From NCBI GenBank assembly GCA_964599915.1, contig CAZRHR010000005.1, forward strand, positions 1-64,000: a stretch of 64,000 nt of DNA, in the 5' to 3' direction. The notes under the pieces were generated by a model that did no database searches, was not told the origin of the DNA, and saw nothing but the letters and a program-made list of their open reading frames with translations. The stretch is from CAZRHR01 sp964599915 (GTDB taxonomy: Bacteria; Bacteroidota; Bacteroidia; CAIKAF01). This document shows, one piece after another, positions 1 through 6,967 of the stretch (the stretch's first letter is position 1; the number at the start of each line of letters is the position of its first letter). The translations under genes were made by a program, and so were the position numbers.

Positions 1-120
1 CCGACGAAGCCCCTTTGAAAGTCTATCTATGTCTTTTTTCAAAGAATTTTCCAATTGAGCGTATAGGTTGTTTCTCAACTGGTAACAGATTAAATCGTAA
101 TTTTTTATGGCCGCTAACAT
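1..120 (-). CDS. Partial hypothetical protein cut by left window edge
   Basis: An open frame starts at an ATG at 120-118 and runs without a stop to base 1, giving 40 residues that begin MLAAIKNYDLICYQL. The visible part is rich in Leu, Lys, Asn and Arg and looks helical. I recognise no family. The start overlaps the end of a 34-codon ORF just upstream (7 nt shared), so the two could be translationally coupled. The rest of the gene lies outside the window, so neither length nor function can be judged. It is called mainly because it stays open to the edge and has plausible composition. Confidence 0.4.
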   Translation of the reverse strand, partial: MLAAIKNYDLICYQLRNNLYAQLENSLKKDIDRLSKGLRR

Positions 121-218
121 ATAGGTAAAGTTACAAAATCATTGCTCTGTTTCAACTCCAATATTTCATTGTTATTGCCAAAATATCGGCGTTTTAAGTT
201 TTTTAGGGTTTCCTCCAT
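114..218 (-). CDS. Possible tiny ORF (34 aa) upstream of the edge gene
   Basis: ATG at 218-216 and TAG at 116-114. The product starts MEETLKNLKRRYFGNN and is charged and Asn-rich. The ATG follows a purine-rich GGAAAATATGGAGG stretch. The stop overlaps the next start (ATGTTAG), as in coupled genes or in a leader ORF. No family is recognised. It could be a real microprotein, a leader peptide or chance. Confidence 0.2.
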   Translation of the reverse strand: MEETLKNLKRRYFGNNNEILELKQSNDFVTLPIC

Positions 219-529
219 ATTTTCCTAAACACCAGATCACTCCTAAAGACAAAAACACTACTCCATGCAGACGCTGGTGAATATTAATGCCTTCTAGTAC
301 CTTAAAATCCCGCAAAATGAAGGATTCGGGACAAAGACCAAGCCCACCAAAGGGTTGCCGGGCATCCTTCCAAAACTTCTACATCATCACCTCCCCTCCG
401 TTTTATCGCCTCTCCGATATCGCTACATCATCACCTCTACCCGATAAAGTTTACTCACTTTTATTTTGATTCTATATTTAATGTGTTGATTTTATGATTA
501 TATTTAAAATAACCAATACCCAAGGAATC
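219..529. other. Intergenic region, AT-rich, with short direct repeats
   Basis: About 310 nt between a minus-strand ORF and the lipoprotein gene at 530. It holds two copies of a 15-bp direct repeat (379-393 and 423-437). The last 80 nt are very AT-rich and must carry the promoter of the lipoprotein gene, but I see no exact TAnnTTTG box. TATATTTA elements at about 472 and 500 are near matches. Confidence 0.5.
379..437. repeat. 15-bp direct repeat, two copies, 44-nt period
   Basis: CTACATCATCACCTC occurs at 379-393 and again, identical, at 423-437. Both copies are followed by C/T-rich sequence. The repeat lies in a non-coding region about 95-150 nt upstream of the lipoprotein start. It could be a paired regulator site or a small duplication. 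Confidence 0.6.
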
Positions 530-2278
530 ATGGAAGCTAAAAAATCGTTTTTTCTCATTTGCCTACTGGCTGTAGGTGGATTTTTTTTCGCATGCAGTCC
601 TTTGGAAGATCCCGATACCTCGGGGCCTGTATCGGCTTCCGTGGTTTTTCAGGTCTTTTCTCCTTCCAACACACCCATTCAAGGCGCTACCATCACTTTG
701 GGAAACCTATCCACCCAAACCAATGCTCAAGGTCTGGCTTTGATTTCTTCCTCTCAAATGCCTGGTGGCGCACAGACCTTCCGTATCACCAAAGCAGATT
801 ACCTGTATCATGACGGCGTATTGTTCGTCACCGACGGCCAACAATCGGAAACCGTCGTGCTGCAAGATGCGCTGCTCAATGGCTCGTTTTCTTCCACCCA
901 AGGTGGCACGGTTTCGGTCCTCAATGGTGGTTCGGTCAGTTTTAGCCAAAACAGCTTTGTCCAAACCAATGGAAATAGCTACCAAGGCACCGTCAATGTA
1001 GCGGCTACTTACATTGCACCGGATGATCCGCAAGCCGCCCAGCGCATGCCAAATCGTTTTCTGGGTGAATCCCTCGACGGAAATCGCGTTTTCGTGGAAA
1101 ACAGAGGCGCCCTTCGGGTCGACCTTTGGGGCGCAAATGGCGAACCACTACAATTGGCACCCGGTAAAACCGCTGAAATAACCATGCCTGTGAGTGCCGC
1201 GGCACCTGACCAGTTGCCCTCCATTACACCACTTTACACCTACGAGGCTTCGTCCGGCTTATGGAAAGAAGAAGGACAGGCCCAACTTCAAAACAATGCT
1301 TGGGTGGCACAAGTCAGTCATTTTAGTTTTTGGATGTGTCCTTATGTGTATCCGCATGTGAGTGTGTCTGGCAGGTTGGTGTGCAACGGAACGGCTTTGC
1401 CTTCTACCGTGGTGGAAGTGTACAACCCCTGGGGCGCTTACCTCGGTAAAACCACTACCAATGCCAATGGATTTTTTTCAGGCATGTTTCCTGCGCCGCT
1501 CACCTTTACTTTGCGCATTAAAAATCCTTGTAACCAAACCGTTGCCCAACCTCAAGTAGGTCCTTTTTCCGGTACCACGCAGCTGGGCGACATCGCCGTT
1601 TGTTCAGGCAATGTAAACCATACCCAGATTTCCGGAAACTTTGTGGATTGCAACAACCAACCGAGTGCAGCCGCTTGGATGTGGGTCGAAGCCCAAGGCT
1701 CTTCTCGTTTGGTGCCCGCTAATGCTCAAGGACAAGTGAATGCTTCTGTACTGCTATGTCAAGGGGTAAATTCCCTAGATATTCGTGGCGTGGATTTGGT
1801 ATCCGGCGCGTCTTCTACCCCTCAATCTTTTCCGGTAAGTCCAACCATTTCGTTTGGTACCCAAACCATTTGTGCCGCACCGGCTCAGTTTTGTCAGTTT
1901 ACATTGGACGGAACGCCGCGTTACATGGTGCCCACCTCGCAATACACCTTCTCTTGTGTGTACAATACCTCTGGAAACCGACTTACTCCGGCGGTGGTTT
2001 TCAATGGTGGCTCCGGTAACATGACTCATTTTTCACTCTCTATTCCCGGTGCCACAGCTGGAAATTATTCCATTGGTGGAAATAGTTTCCACTATACCTT
2101 CATGGTACTGGGTAATGATGGGCAAGACTTTTTACAAGTAACACTGACCCAAGCCGGAAATACTTTGGGGGCTGTGGTAGAAGGTTCGGTAGCCAACACC
2201 AACTTTCATGATGCCGCCGGTGCCTTGCACACCTTGAGCAATTGTCAGTTCCGATTTGAAGTATCCCATGTGATTTAA
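530..2278 (+). CDS. Lipoprotein with carboxypeptidase-regulatory-like repeats
   Basis: A 582-residue secreted lipoprotein. I chose ATG 530 over the upstream frame start at 494 because it begins a clean signal peptide, MEAKKSFFLICLLAVGG, followed by a lipobox ending FFAC; AAGGA lies just upstream. After the Cys comes an Asp/Pro/Ser linker, then an Ig-like segment with the look of a carboxypeptidase regulatory-like domain (about 35-110). A middle section has a motif of the type 'YEASSGLWKEEGQA' (about 225-270), and further beta-rich repeats with paired cysteines fill the C-terminal half. No catalytic motif is visible. A surface or outer-membrane lipoprotein is the likely role, possibly carbohydrate or matrix binding. 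A hairpin spans its stop codon. The gene is monocistronic and convergent with the epimerase gene. Confidence 0.8.
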   Translation: MEAKKSFFLICLLAVGGFFFACSPLEDPDTSGPVSASVVFQVFSPSNTPIQGATITLGNLSTQTNAQGLALISSSQMPGGAQTFRITKADYLYHDGVLFVTDGQQSETVVLQDALLNGSFSSTQGGTVSVLNGGSVSFSQNSFVQTNGNSYQGTVNVAATYIAPDDPQAAQRMPNRFLGESLDGNRVFVENRGALRVDLWGANGEPLQLAPGKTAEITMPVSAAAPDQLPSITPLYTYEASSGLWKEEGQAQLQNNAWVAQVSHFSFWMCPYVYPHVSVSGRLVCNGTALPSTVVEVYNPWGAYLGKTTTNANGFFSGMFPAPLTFTLRIKNPCNQTVAQPQVGPFSGTTQLGDIAVCSGNVNHTQISGNFVDCNNQPSAAAWMWVEAQGSSRLVPANAQGQVNASVLLCQGVNSLDIRGVDLVSGASSTPQSFPVSPTISFGTQTICAAPAQFCQFTLDGTPRYMVPTSQYTFSCVYNTSGNRLTPAVVFNGGSGNMTHFSLSIPGATAGNYSIGGNSFHYTFMVLGNDGQDFLQVTLTQAGNTLGAVVEGSVANTNFHDAAGALHTLSNCQFRFEVSHVI

Positions 2279-2291
2279 TCGCATGGGATAC
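2261..2291. terminator. Hairpin spanning the stop codon between convergent genes
   Basis: A perfect 10-bp inverted repeat, GTATCCCATG (2261-2270) and CATGGGATAC (2282-2291), with an 11-nt loop that contains the TAA stop of the lipoprotein gene. It sits between convergent genes. There is no immediate T-tract on plus, so it is not a textbook intrinsic terminator. It may instead stabilise both 3' ends. Confidence 0.5.
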
Positions 2292-2304
2292 CCAAACATC
2301 TAGT

Positions 2305-3288
2305 TTACTTTTTTAATAACCCTGCGGCCTTCACCCATTCCAGGGTGGGGGCCAAAATTTCACGGGCCGGGCGAAACGTCAAGCCTAATTCTCTTTTGGC
2401 TTTGCTGTTGTCCACAAACCAATATTTAACGGCATAAGGGATAACCGCAGGTTCAAAGCCCATGGGAATGCGGAAAGTTTTGGAAATCCACGCCAAAGTG
2501 AGCAGAAAGCCTCTTGAAATCAAGGATACTTTTTTCTGAATACCTAAAATTTCCAAGGTGTATTCCGCCAGTTCTTTAAACTCCACATTGTCACTGCCTA
2601 AAATATAGCGTTCTCCGGACTTCCCGCGCTCCAAAGCGGCGATAATGCCTGTCGCTACATCATCTACGTGAATAATGGACGTGCCGCCGCGCGCCACTTG
2701 CACCGAGCCGGTGGTGGCAAAATCGATCAGGTTGCCACAGGTGATTTTATCCCAATCTTCCGGTCCATAGACTTCGGTTGGATTCACAATAACCACGTGC
2801 TGGCCTTCTTTGGCCGCCGCCATGCACAAACCTTCTACTTCCTTTTTGGCATGGGCATAGACGAAGGTTTTTTTATCAAGGGTCAATGGAGAATCTTCAT
2901 TTAAAATGACTTTTTCTTCCGTTCCATCTACTGCGGTGGAAGAACTCACATAAACCATAGGAAGGTTTCCGTTGGCTTTGGCTGCCGCTAGCACATGTTT
3001 GGAACCATCAATCACCACCAAAGGCATTTTCGGGGAATGGATGTCTTTCCAATTGGATAAACTGGCTAGGTGGATCACCCCGGTACAGCCTTGCATGGCC
3101 GAGAGAACAGAAGCCGCATCGGTGATGTCACCTTCGGCCCGCTCGTAAGCAACACCTTCTAAACGCTTGGTGTTGGAGGTTTTGCGCAACAAACAACGCA
3201 CTTCATATCCGGATTGCACCAAAGCGTGCACCACCCGGCTGCCAATAAAACCGGCACCTCCGGTTACAAAAATTTTTCCTTTGCTCAT
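2305..3288 (-). CDS. NAD(P)-dependent epimerase/dehydratase, 3-beta-HSD/DFR-like SDR
   Basis: A 327-residue extended short-chain dehydrogenase/reductase. The N-terminal Rossmann motif TGGAGFIGS (about 9-17) binds NAD(P). A conserved YVSSSTAV segment (about 112-119) and a YAHAK active site (YxxxK, about 144-148) follow. The sequence resembles the 3-beta-hydroxysteroid dehydrogenase / dihydroflavonol-4-reductase branch that acts on nucleotide sugars, terpenoid or hopanoid intermediates and other ketones; the substrate cannot be told. The length is normal and no signal peptide is seen. It is transcribed alone and is convergent with the lipoprotein gene. Upstream is a 309-nt gap with a GC-rich element. 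Confidence 0.85.
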   Translation of the reverse strand: MSKGKIFVTGGAGFIGSRVVHALVQSGYEVRCLLRKTSNTKRLEGVAYERAEGDITDAASVLSAMQGCTGVIHLASLSNWKDIHSPKMPLVVIDGSKHVLAAAKANGNLPMVYVSSSTAVDGTEEKVILNEDSPLTLDKKTFVYAHAKKEVEGLCMAAAKEGQHVVIVNPTEVYGPEDWDKITCGNLIDFATTGSVQVARGGTSIIHVDDVATGIIAALERGKSGERYILGSDNVEFKELAEYTLEILGIQKKVSLISRGFLLTLAWISKTFRIPMGFEPAVIPYAVKYWFVDNSKAKRELGLTFRPAREILAPTLEWVKAAGLLKK

Positions 3289-3597
3289 GGAACCTGTTCA
3301 AATGATTTTTCAAGGTGAAATTAGCAAAAGGTTTTGACATGTCCACCTTATGTCAATGTCTTTGATTATGTTGGATTTATCTTTTGGGCGCCTGCCGCGT
3401 GATTCCCGCTAAAACCTTTTTATCTGCAAGTATTTTTTCCTATTCCGCTTTTTGTTGTCTTGGGGCGGCACCGGGTGCTATGCGAAAAGCCCTTCGCCGA
3501 AAGCCCTACGCTCTGGCGCAAAATCCTGCGGCTACGGGGCTTTCTGCGTCGCCCCCTGGCGCAGCGTTCCGGAAAGTCTTTGGCTGGCGGTCAGGAT
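3289..3597. other. Intergenic region with a GC-rich structured element
   Basis: A 309-nt gap between two minus-strand genes. The first 90 nt (to about 3380) are AT-rich and should hold the epimerase promoter. From about 3386 the sequence turns GC-rich and repetitive: two near copies GCGAAAAGCCCTTC and GCCGAAAGCCCTAC (period 15), near copies CTCTGGCGCA and CCCTGGCGCA (period 43), and an inverted pair GAAAGCCC (3499-3506) / GGGCTTTC (3537-3544). No protein-like frame is convincing. The element abuts the porin stop codon. Confidence 0.55.
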
Positions 3598-4791
3598 TTA
3601 AATACCAAATTCGACCTGAAACATGAGCAACCAGCCATTTTCCTGGCGACTCAAATCCCAAAAGGAACCGCGCACATCATACCCTAAAAATCCCTGCGCC
3701 TTGATGCGGTGATCTCGGATGTAGTAATTGTACCCCATGGCGGCTTGCGACCGCTCCGGATAAAAAGCCCGCGCGGATGCATCCGGCACATACGTACTAT
3801 AACGTCCTACAATTTCTGAGCGTTTACTGAGCATATATCCCGCGGTAGCCATCCACCCATAGCCGGTAAATGGAACGACGTTTTCACTGGCCAGCGGCGT
3901 GCGGGGTGCATGCCGGTAAAGTAATTCCCCCAAAACACTGAATCCTTTATATTTAAAGCATACATCCGTCATGGCGCTATACATGTCGGTGGGAACGTCC
4001 AAGGGTCTGCCCAGCGTCCCTCCTGAAAATCTTGCGTTTTGGTTATAGTGTCCCACCACACCCACAGATAATTTGGGTTTGGTTTCTCGTTCCAAATCTC
4101 CTTCGGAATACGCTCCTCCATTTTTAAATTTTCCCAAGGGCAGGTATTCTAGTCTCAGGGTGTAGGCCAGGCCATTGTCAAACGAAACACCACCTCGACC
4201 ATCGCCAACGGTTAAAGCGGTTTTTACGCCCAAATAATGATTTTTAGCTTTGAGGTCATAATACCCGAAAAAGCCGAAATCCCGGTCCAAGGTGAGGAAG
4301 TTATTGGCCAAGCTGCGATCCGGCATTTGAAGATTTCCCGATGAGTTGACCCGTTGTCGGTTGCCCGGAAGTTTACTTTGACCAAAACCGAAATACAGGT
4401 TTTTACGCGGAAAATAATAGACCATGGCGTCGCGAACCGGAAACGGGACGTCCCCATTGTCTAAGTTCATGTCGCTTTGGCTAAAGGAAAGCTGGATGTA
4501 GTAAGCCAGTTTCGGCGTGCCTACAAATCCATCGAAGCGCAAACGTAACCTTCTTACCCTGGCCTCAAATGATTCTATATGTAAGTCTTCTCCGCTGGTG
4601 GAATACATGCCGAAACGGTTTTGCATCCTAAAGCGAAGGTTCATGAGAAATAAAGAATCTTTGGAGAAACTAATACCGTTCTCGACATTTAATAAGGGTT
4701 GTTCATCTGATTCCACCTGAGCTGCCAAAGGCAAGCATCCCAAGCATGTAAAGATGAATCCCCATAACCCATGGGAACTTATGCGCTTCAT
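3598..4791 (-). CDS. Outer-membrane porin, OprO/OprP-like
   Basis: A 397-residue outer-membrane beta-barrel protein of the phosphate-selective porin O/P type. The signal peptide begins MKRISSHGLWGFIFTCLG and ends near AAQ. The mature part has repeated amphipathic strands with aromatic ends (for example LAYYIQLSFSQSD, GFFGYYDLK) and finishes in a C-terminal strand ending FQVEFGI, which suits BAM-dependent insertion. A YYFPRKNLYFGFGQSKLP segment (about 145-165) is typical of this family. The name does not prove phosphate specificity; many Bacteroidota members are general porins. An exact TAACTTTG box ends 5 nt before the ATG. It lies downstream of metG on the same strand (43-nt gap) but carries its own promoter. 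Confidence 0.85.
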   Translation of the reverse strand: MKRISSHGLWGFIFTCLGCLPLAAQVESDEQPLLNVENGISFSKDSLFLMNLRFRMQNRFGMYSTSGEDLHIESFEARVRRLRLRFDGFVGTPKLAYYIQLSFSQSDMNLDNGDVPFPVRDAMVYYFPRKNLYFGFGQSKLPGNRQRVNSSGNLQMPDRSLANNFLTLDRDFGFFGYYDLKAKNHYLGVKTALTVGDGRGGVSFDNGLAYTLRLEYLPLGKFKNGGAYSEGDLERETKPKLSVGVVGHYNQNARFSGGTLGRPLDVPTDMYSAMTDVCFKYKGFSVLGELLYRHAPRTPLASENVVPFTGYGWMATAGYMLSKRSEIVGRYSTYVPDASARAFYPERSQAAMGYNYYIRDHRIKAQGFLGYDVRGSFWDLSRQENGWLLMFQVEFGI

Positions 4792-4796
4792 GCGAC

Positions 4797-4804
4797 CAAA
4801 GTTA
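4797..4804 (-). promoter_or_regulatory. -7 box TAACTTTG, 5 nt before porin ATG
   Basis: TAACTTTG on minus is an exact match to the Bacteroidota TAnnTTTG box and is followed by GTCGC and the ATG at 4791. The transcript would start at or next to the start codon. Confidence 0.6.
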
Positions 4805-4834
4805 GGGAATTGTTATGGAAGCTGTTTTTGGAAA

Positions 4835-6934
4835 TCAAGCAATCACAGCGCCTGGCTGCGTAAGATTTTCCGGCGACATAAACACGAGTTTGCCATCGGG
4901 TTGTTCCGCCATCAGAATCATGCCTTCGCTTTCAATGCCTCTTAGTTTTCGTGGCGCTAAATTGATGAGCACACAAACTTGCTTACCTACGATTTCTTCC
5001 GGGGTATAATGGGCTGCGATGCCGGAAACCACCGTCCGCTGGTTTACCCCCACTTCTAGGGTGAGCTTTAATAATTTATCGGCTTTGGGAACACGCTCAG
5101 CAGCTAAAATAGTCCCGACCCGTAAATCGATTCGCGCAAAATCTTCATACGTGATGGTTTCCTTCGAAGGCGCCACTGCCATTTCTTGGTTGGTTTCTGC
5201 CGGTGTGTCTTGGGTGGGTGCTGCGGCCTGCGCCATGGCTTCTAATTTTTCCATTTGGGCTTGTACGTCGGTGTCTTCGATTTTCTTAAAAAGTATTTCC
5301 GGAGTATTTAGGGTGTGTCCCACTTCCCATTCAATGGGGGCATGCCACCCATAACTGGTTTTAGGGAGGCCCAGCATGGAAAAAATTTTCTTGGATGAAA
5401 AAGGTAAATACGGTTGCAATCCTGCACCAAGATGGGCAATCAAGCGCACCATATCTTCCAGCACCACCCGAACTTGATTTGGGTCGGTGGCAAACCGTTT
5501 CCAAGGTTCATTTTCTGTAAGGTACCGGTTCCCAAATCGGGCCAATTCCATCACATCCTGTAAGCCTTGTCGGAATTTATACTGGGAAATACTTTGGTCC
5601 AGCGCATCGTACATGGCGCCCACCTGTGCCTGTAATTTTTCATCTGAAAACTGTCCGGTGGATAGCAGTTTTCCTTCAAAATATTTGTGGTGTAAAATCA
5701 GTACCCGGTGGATCAGGTTACCTAAAACGGCCACCAATTCTGAGTTCACACGGGTTTGATAATCTTTCCATGTAAATTCACTGTCGCCGGTTTCCGGTGC
5801 AATAGAGGTGAGTACATACCTGAGTTCGTCTTCTCTTTCCGGAAGATCGGTCAGGTATTCATGTAGCCAAACGGCGTGGTTTCTCGAGGTGGAAATTTTT
5901 TGTCCTTCTAAGTTCAAAAATTCATTGGCAGGTACATTGTCCGGTAAAATAAAGCCACCATGGGCTTTCAGCAGCATGGGGAAAATAATACAATGGAAAA
6001 CGATGTTGTCTTTGCCAATAAAATGGATGAGTTTGGTGTCCGGATCGGTCCACCATTTTTCCCAAGGTTCTCCTTTTTCTTTGGCCCAGGCTTTGGTGGC
6101 AGAAATGTAACCAATGGGGGCATCGAGCCACACATAAAGCACTTTTCCTTCGGCACCAGGTAAAGGAACGGGAACGCCCCAGTCTAAATCGCGGGTCATG
6201 GCCCTGGGCCGTAAACCTTCTTTGAGCCAGGCTTGGCATTGTCCGCGAACATTGGATTTCCAAGTTTCTGCCACATGGGTTTGAATGGGAAATGCCCTTC
6301 CGGGAAAATCACCTGTTTCTATCCAAGCTTTAATCCATGCTTCATGGTCTTGCATGGGCAAATACCAATGTTTGGTGGGCTTTTTGATGGGCGTAACGCC
6401 ACTTAAAGTACTTATAGGATTTCCTAAATCATTGGGATTTAGCGTGGAACCACATTTTTCACATTGGTCTCCATAGGCCGAAGGATGGGCACAGACGGGA
6501 CAGGTGCCTGTAATGTAGCGATCCGCAAGGAATACATTGAATTCAGGATCAAAAAACTGGTCGGATACTTCTTCTGTAAAGACGCCTTTTTCGGCCAGTT
6601 TTAAGAAGAAATCTGAAGCTGTTTTTTTATGATGTTCGGCGGAGGTTCGGTCAAATACATCGAAATCAATGCCCAATTGTTTAAAGGCTACTTGATTGAT
6701 GCCGTGGTATTTGTCAATGATTTCTTGGGGCGTAATGCCTTCTTTTCTAGCGCGTAGGGTAATGGCTGCGCCATGTTCATCCGAGCCGCAGATAAAGGCC
6801 ACTTCATGGCCATGAAGCCGTTGGTGACGAACAAAAATATCTGCAGGCAAATAGGCTCCGGCCAAATGGCCAATATGCAATGGGCCATTGGCATAAGGCA
6901 AGGCCGCCGTTATGGTAAAACGCTTGATGGACAT
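4835..6934 (-). CDS. metG: Methionyl-tRNA synthetase
   Basis: A 699-residue cytosolic enzyme that charges tRNA-Met with methionine using ATP. The class I HIGH motif is at residues 20-23 (LHIGHL). A zinc knuckle with two CxxC pairs (CPVC and CEKC) lies near residues 145-162. The KMSKS-type loop reads KISTSR. An anticodon-binding helical domain follows. The last ~110 residues form an EMAP/Trbp111-like tRNA-binding domain (ARIDLRVG ... GMILMAE) that dimerises the enzyme and aids tRNA binding, as in the long bacterial form. The length is typical of that form. RecQ is encoded 33 nt upstream on the same strand, but a TATCTTTG box 4 nt before the ATG gives metG its own start. Confidence 0.97.
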   Translation of the reverse strand: MSIKRFTITAALPYANGPLHIGHLAGAYLPADIFVRHQRLHGHEVAFICGSDEHGAAITLRARKEGITPQEIIDKYHGINQVAFKQLGIDFDVFDRTSAEHHKKTASDFFLKLAEKGVFTEEVSDQFFDPEFNVFLADRYITGTCPVCAHPSAYGDQCEKCGSTLNPNDLGNPISTLSGVTPIKKPTKHWYLPMQDHEAWIKAWIETGDFPGRAFPIQTHVAETWKSNVRGQCQAWLKEGLRPRAMTRDLDWGVPVPLPGAEGKVLYVWLDAPIGYISATKAWAKEKGEPWEKWWTDPDTKLIHFIGKDNIVFHCIIFPMLLKAHGGFILPDNVPANEFLNLEGQKISTSRNHAVWLHEYLTDLPEREDELRYVLTSIAPETGDSEFTWKDYQTRVNSELVAVLGNLIHRVLILHHKYFEGKLLSTGQFSDEKLQAQVGAMYDALDQSISQYKFRQGLQDVMELARFGNRYLTENEPWKRFATDPNQVRVVLEDMVRLIAHLGAGLQPYLPFSSKKIFSMLGLPKTSYGWHAPIEWEVGHTLNTPEILFKKIEDTDVQAQMEKLEAMAQAAAPTQDTPAETNQEMAVAPSKETITYEDFARIDLRVGTILAAERVPKADKLLKLTLEVGVNQRTVVSGIAAHYTPEEIVGKQVCVLINLAPRKLRGIESEGMILMAEQPDGKLVFMSPENLTQPGAVIA

Positions 6935-6938
6935 AGGA

Positions 6939-6946
6939 CAAAGATA
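6939..6946 (-). promoter_or_regulatory. -7 box TATCTTTG, 4 nt before metG ATG
   Basis: An exact TAnnTTTG box on minus, then TCCT, then the metG ATG at 6934. This predicts a leaderless or nearly leaderless metG mRNA that starts in the short recQ-metG gap. Confidence 0.6.
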
Positions 6947-6967
6947 AGGGAGGAAAGGGTTGGGTGA

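Noticed and set aside
287..469. 60-residue plus-strand frame upstream of the lipoprotein gene
   Set aside because: It spans the two 15-bp repeats, has Pro/Ser-rich non-protein-like composition, and shows no start signal.
3384..3687. Short plus-strand frames in the GC-rich intergenic element
   Set aside because: They follow from the GC-rich repeats, overlap the porin gene and have no family resemblance.
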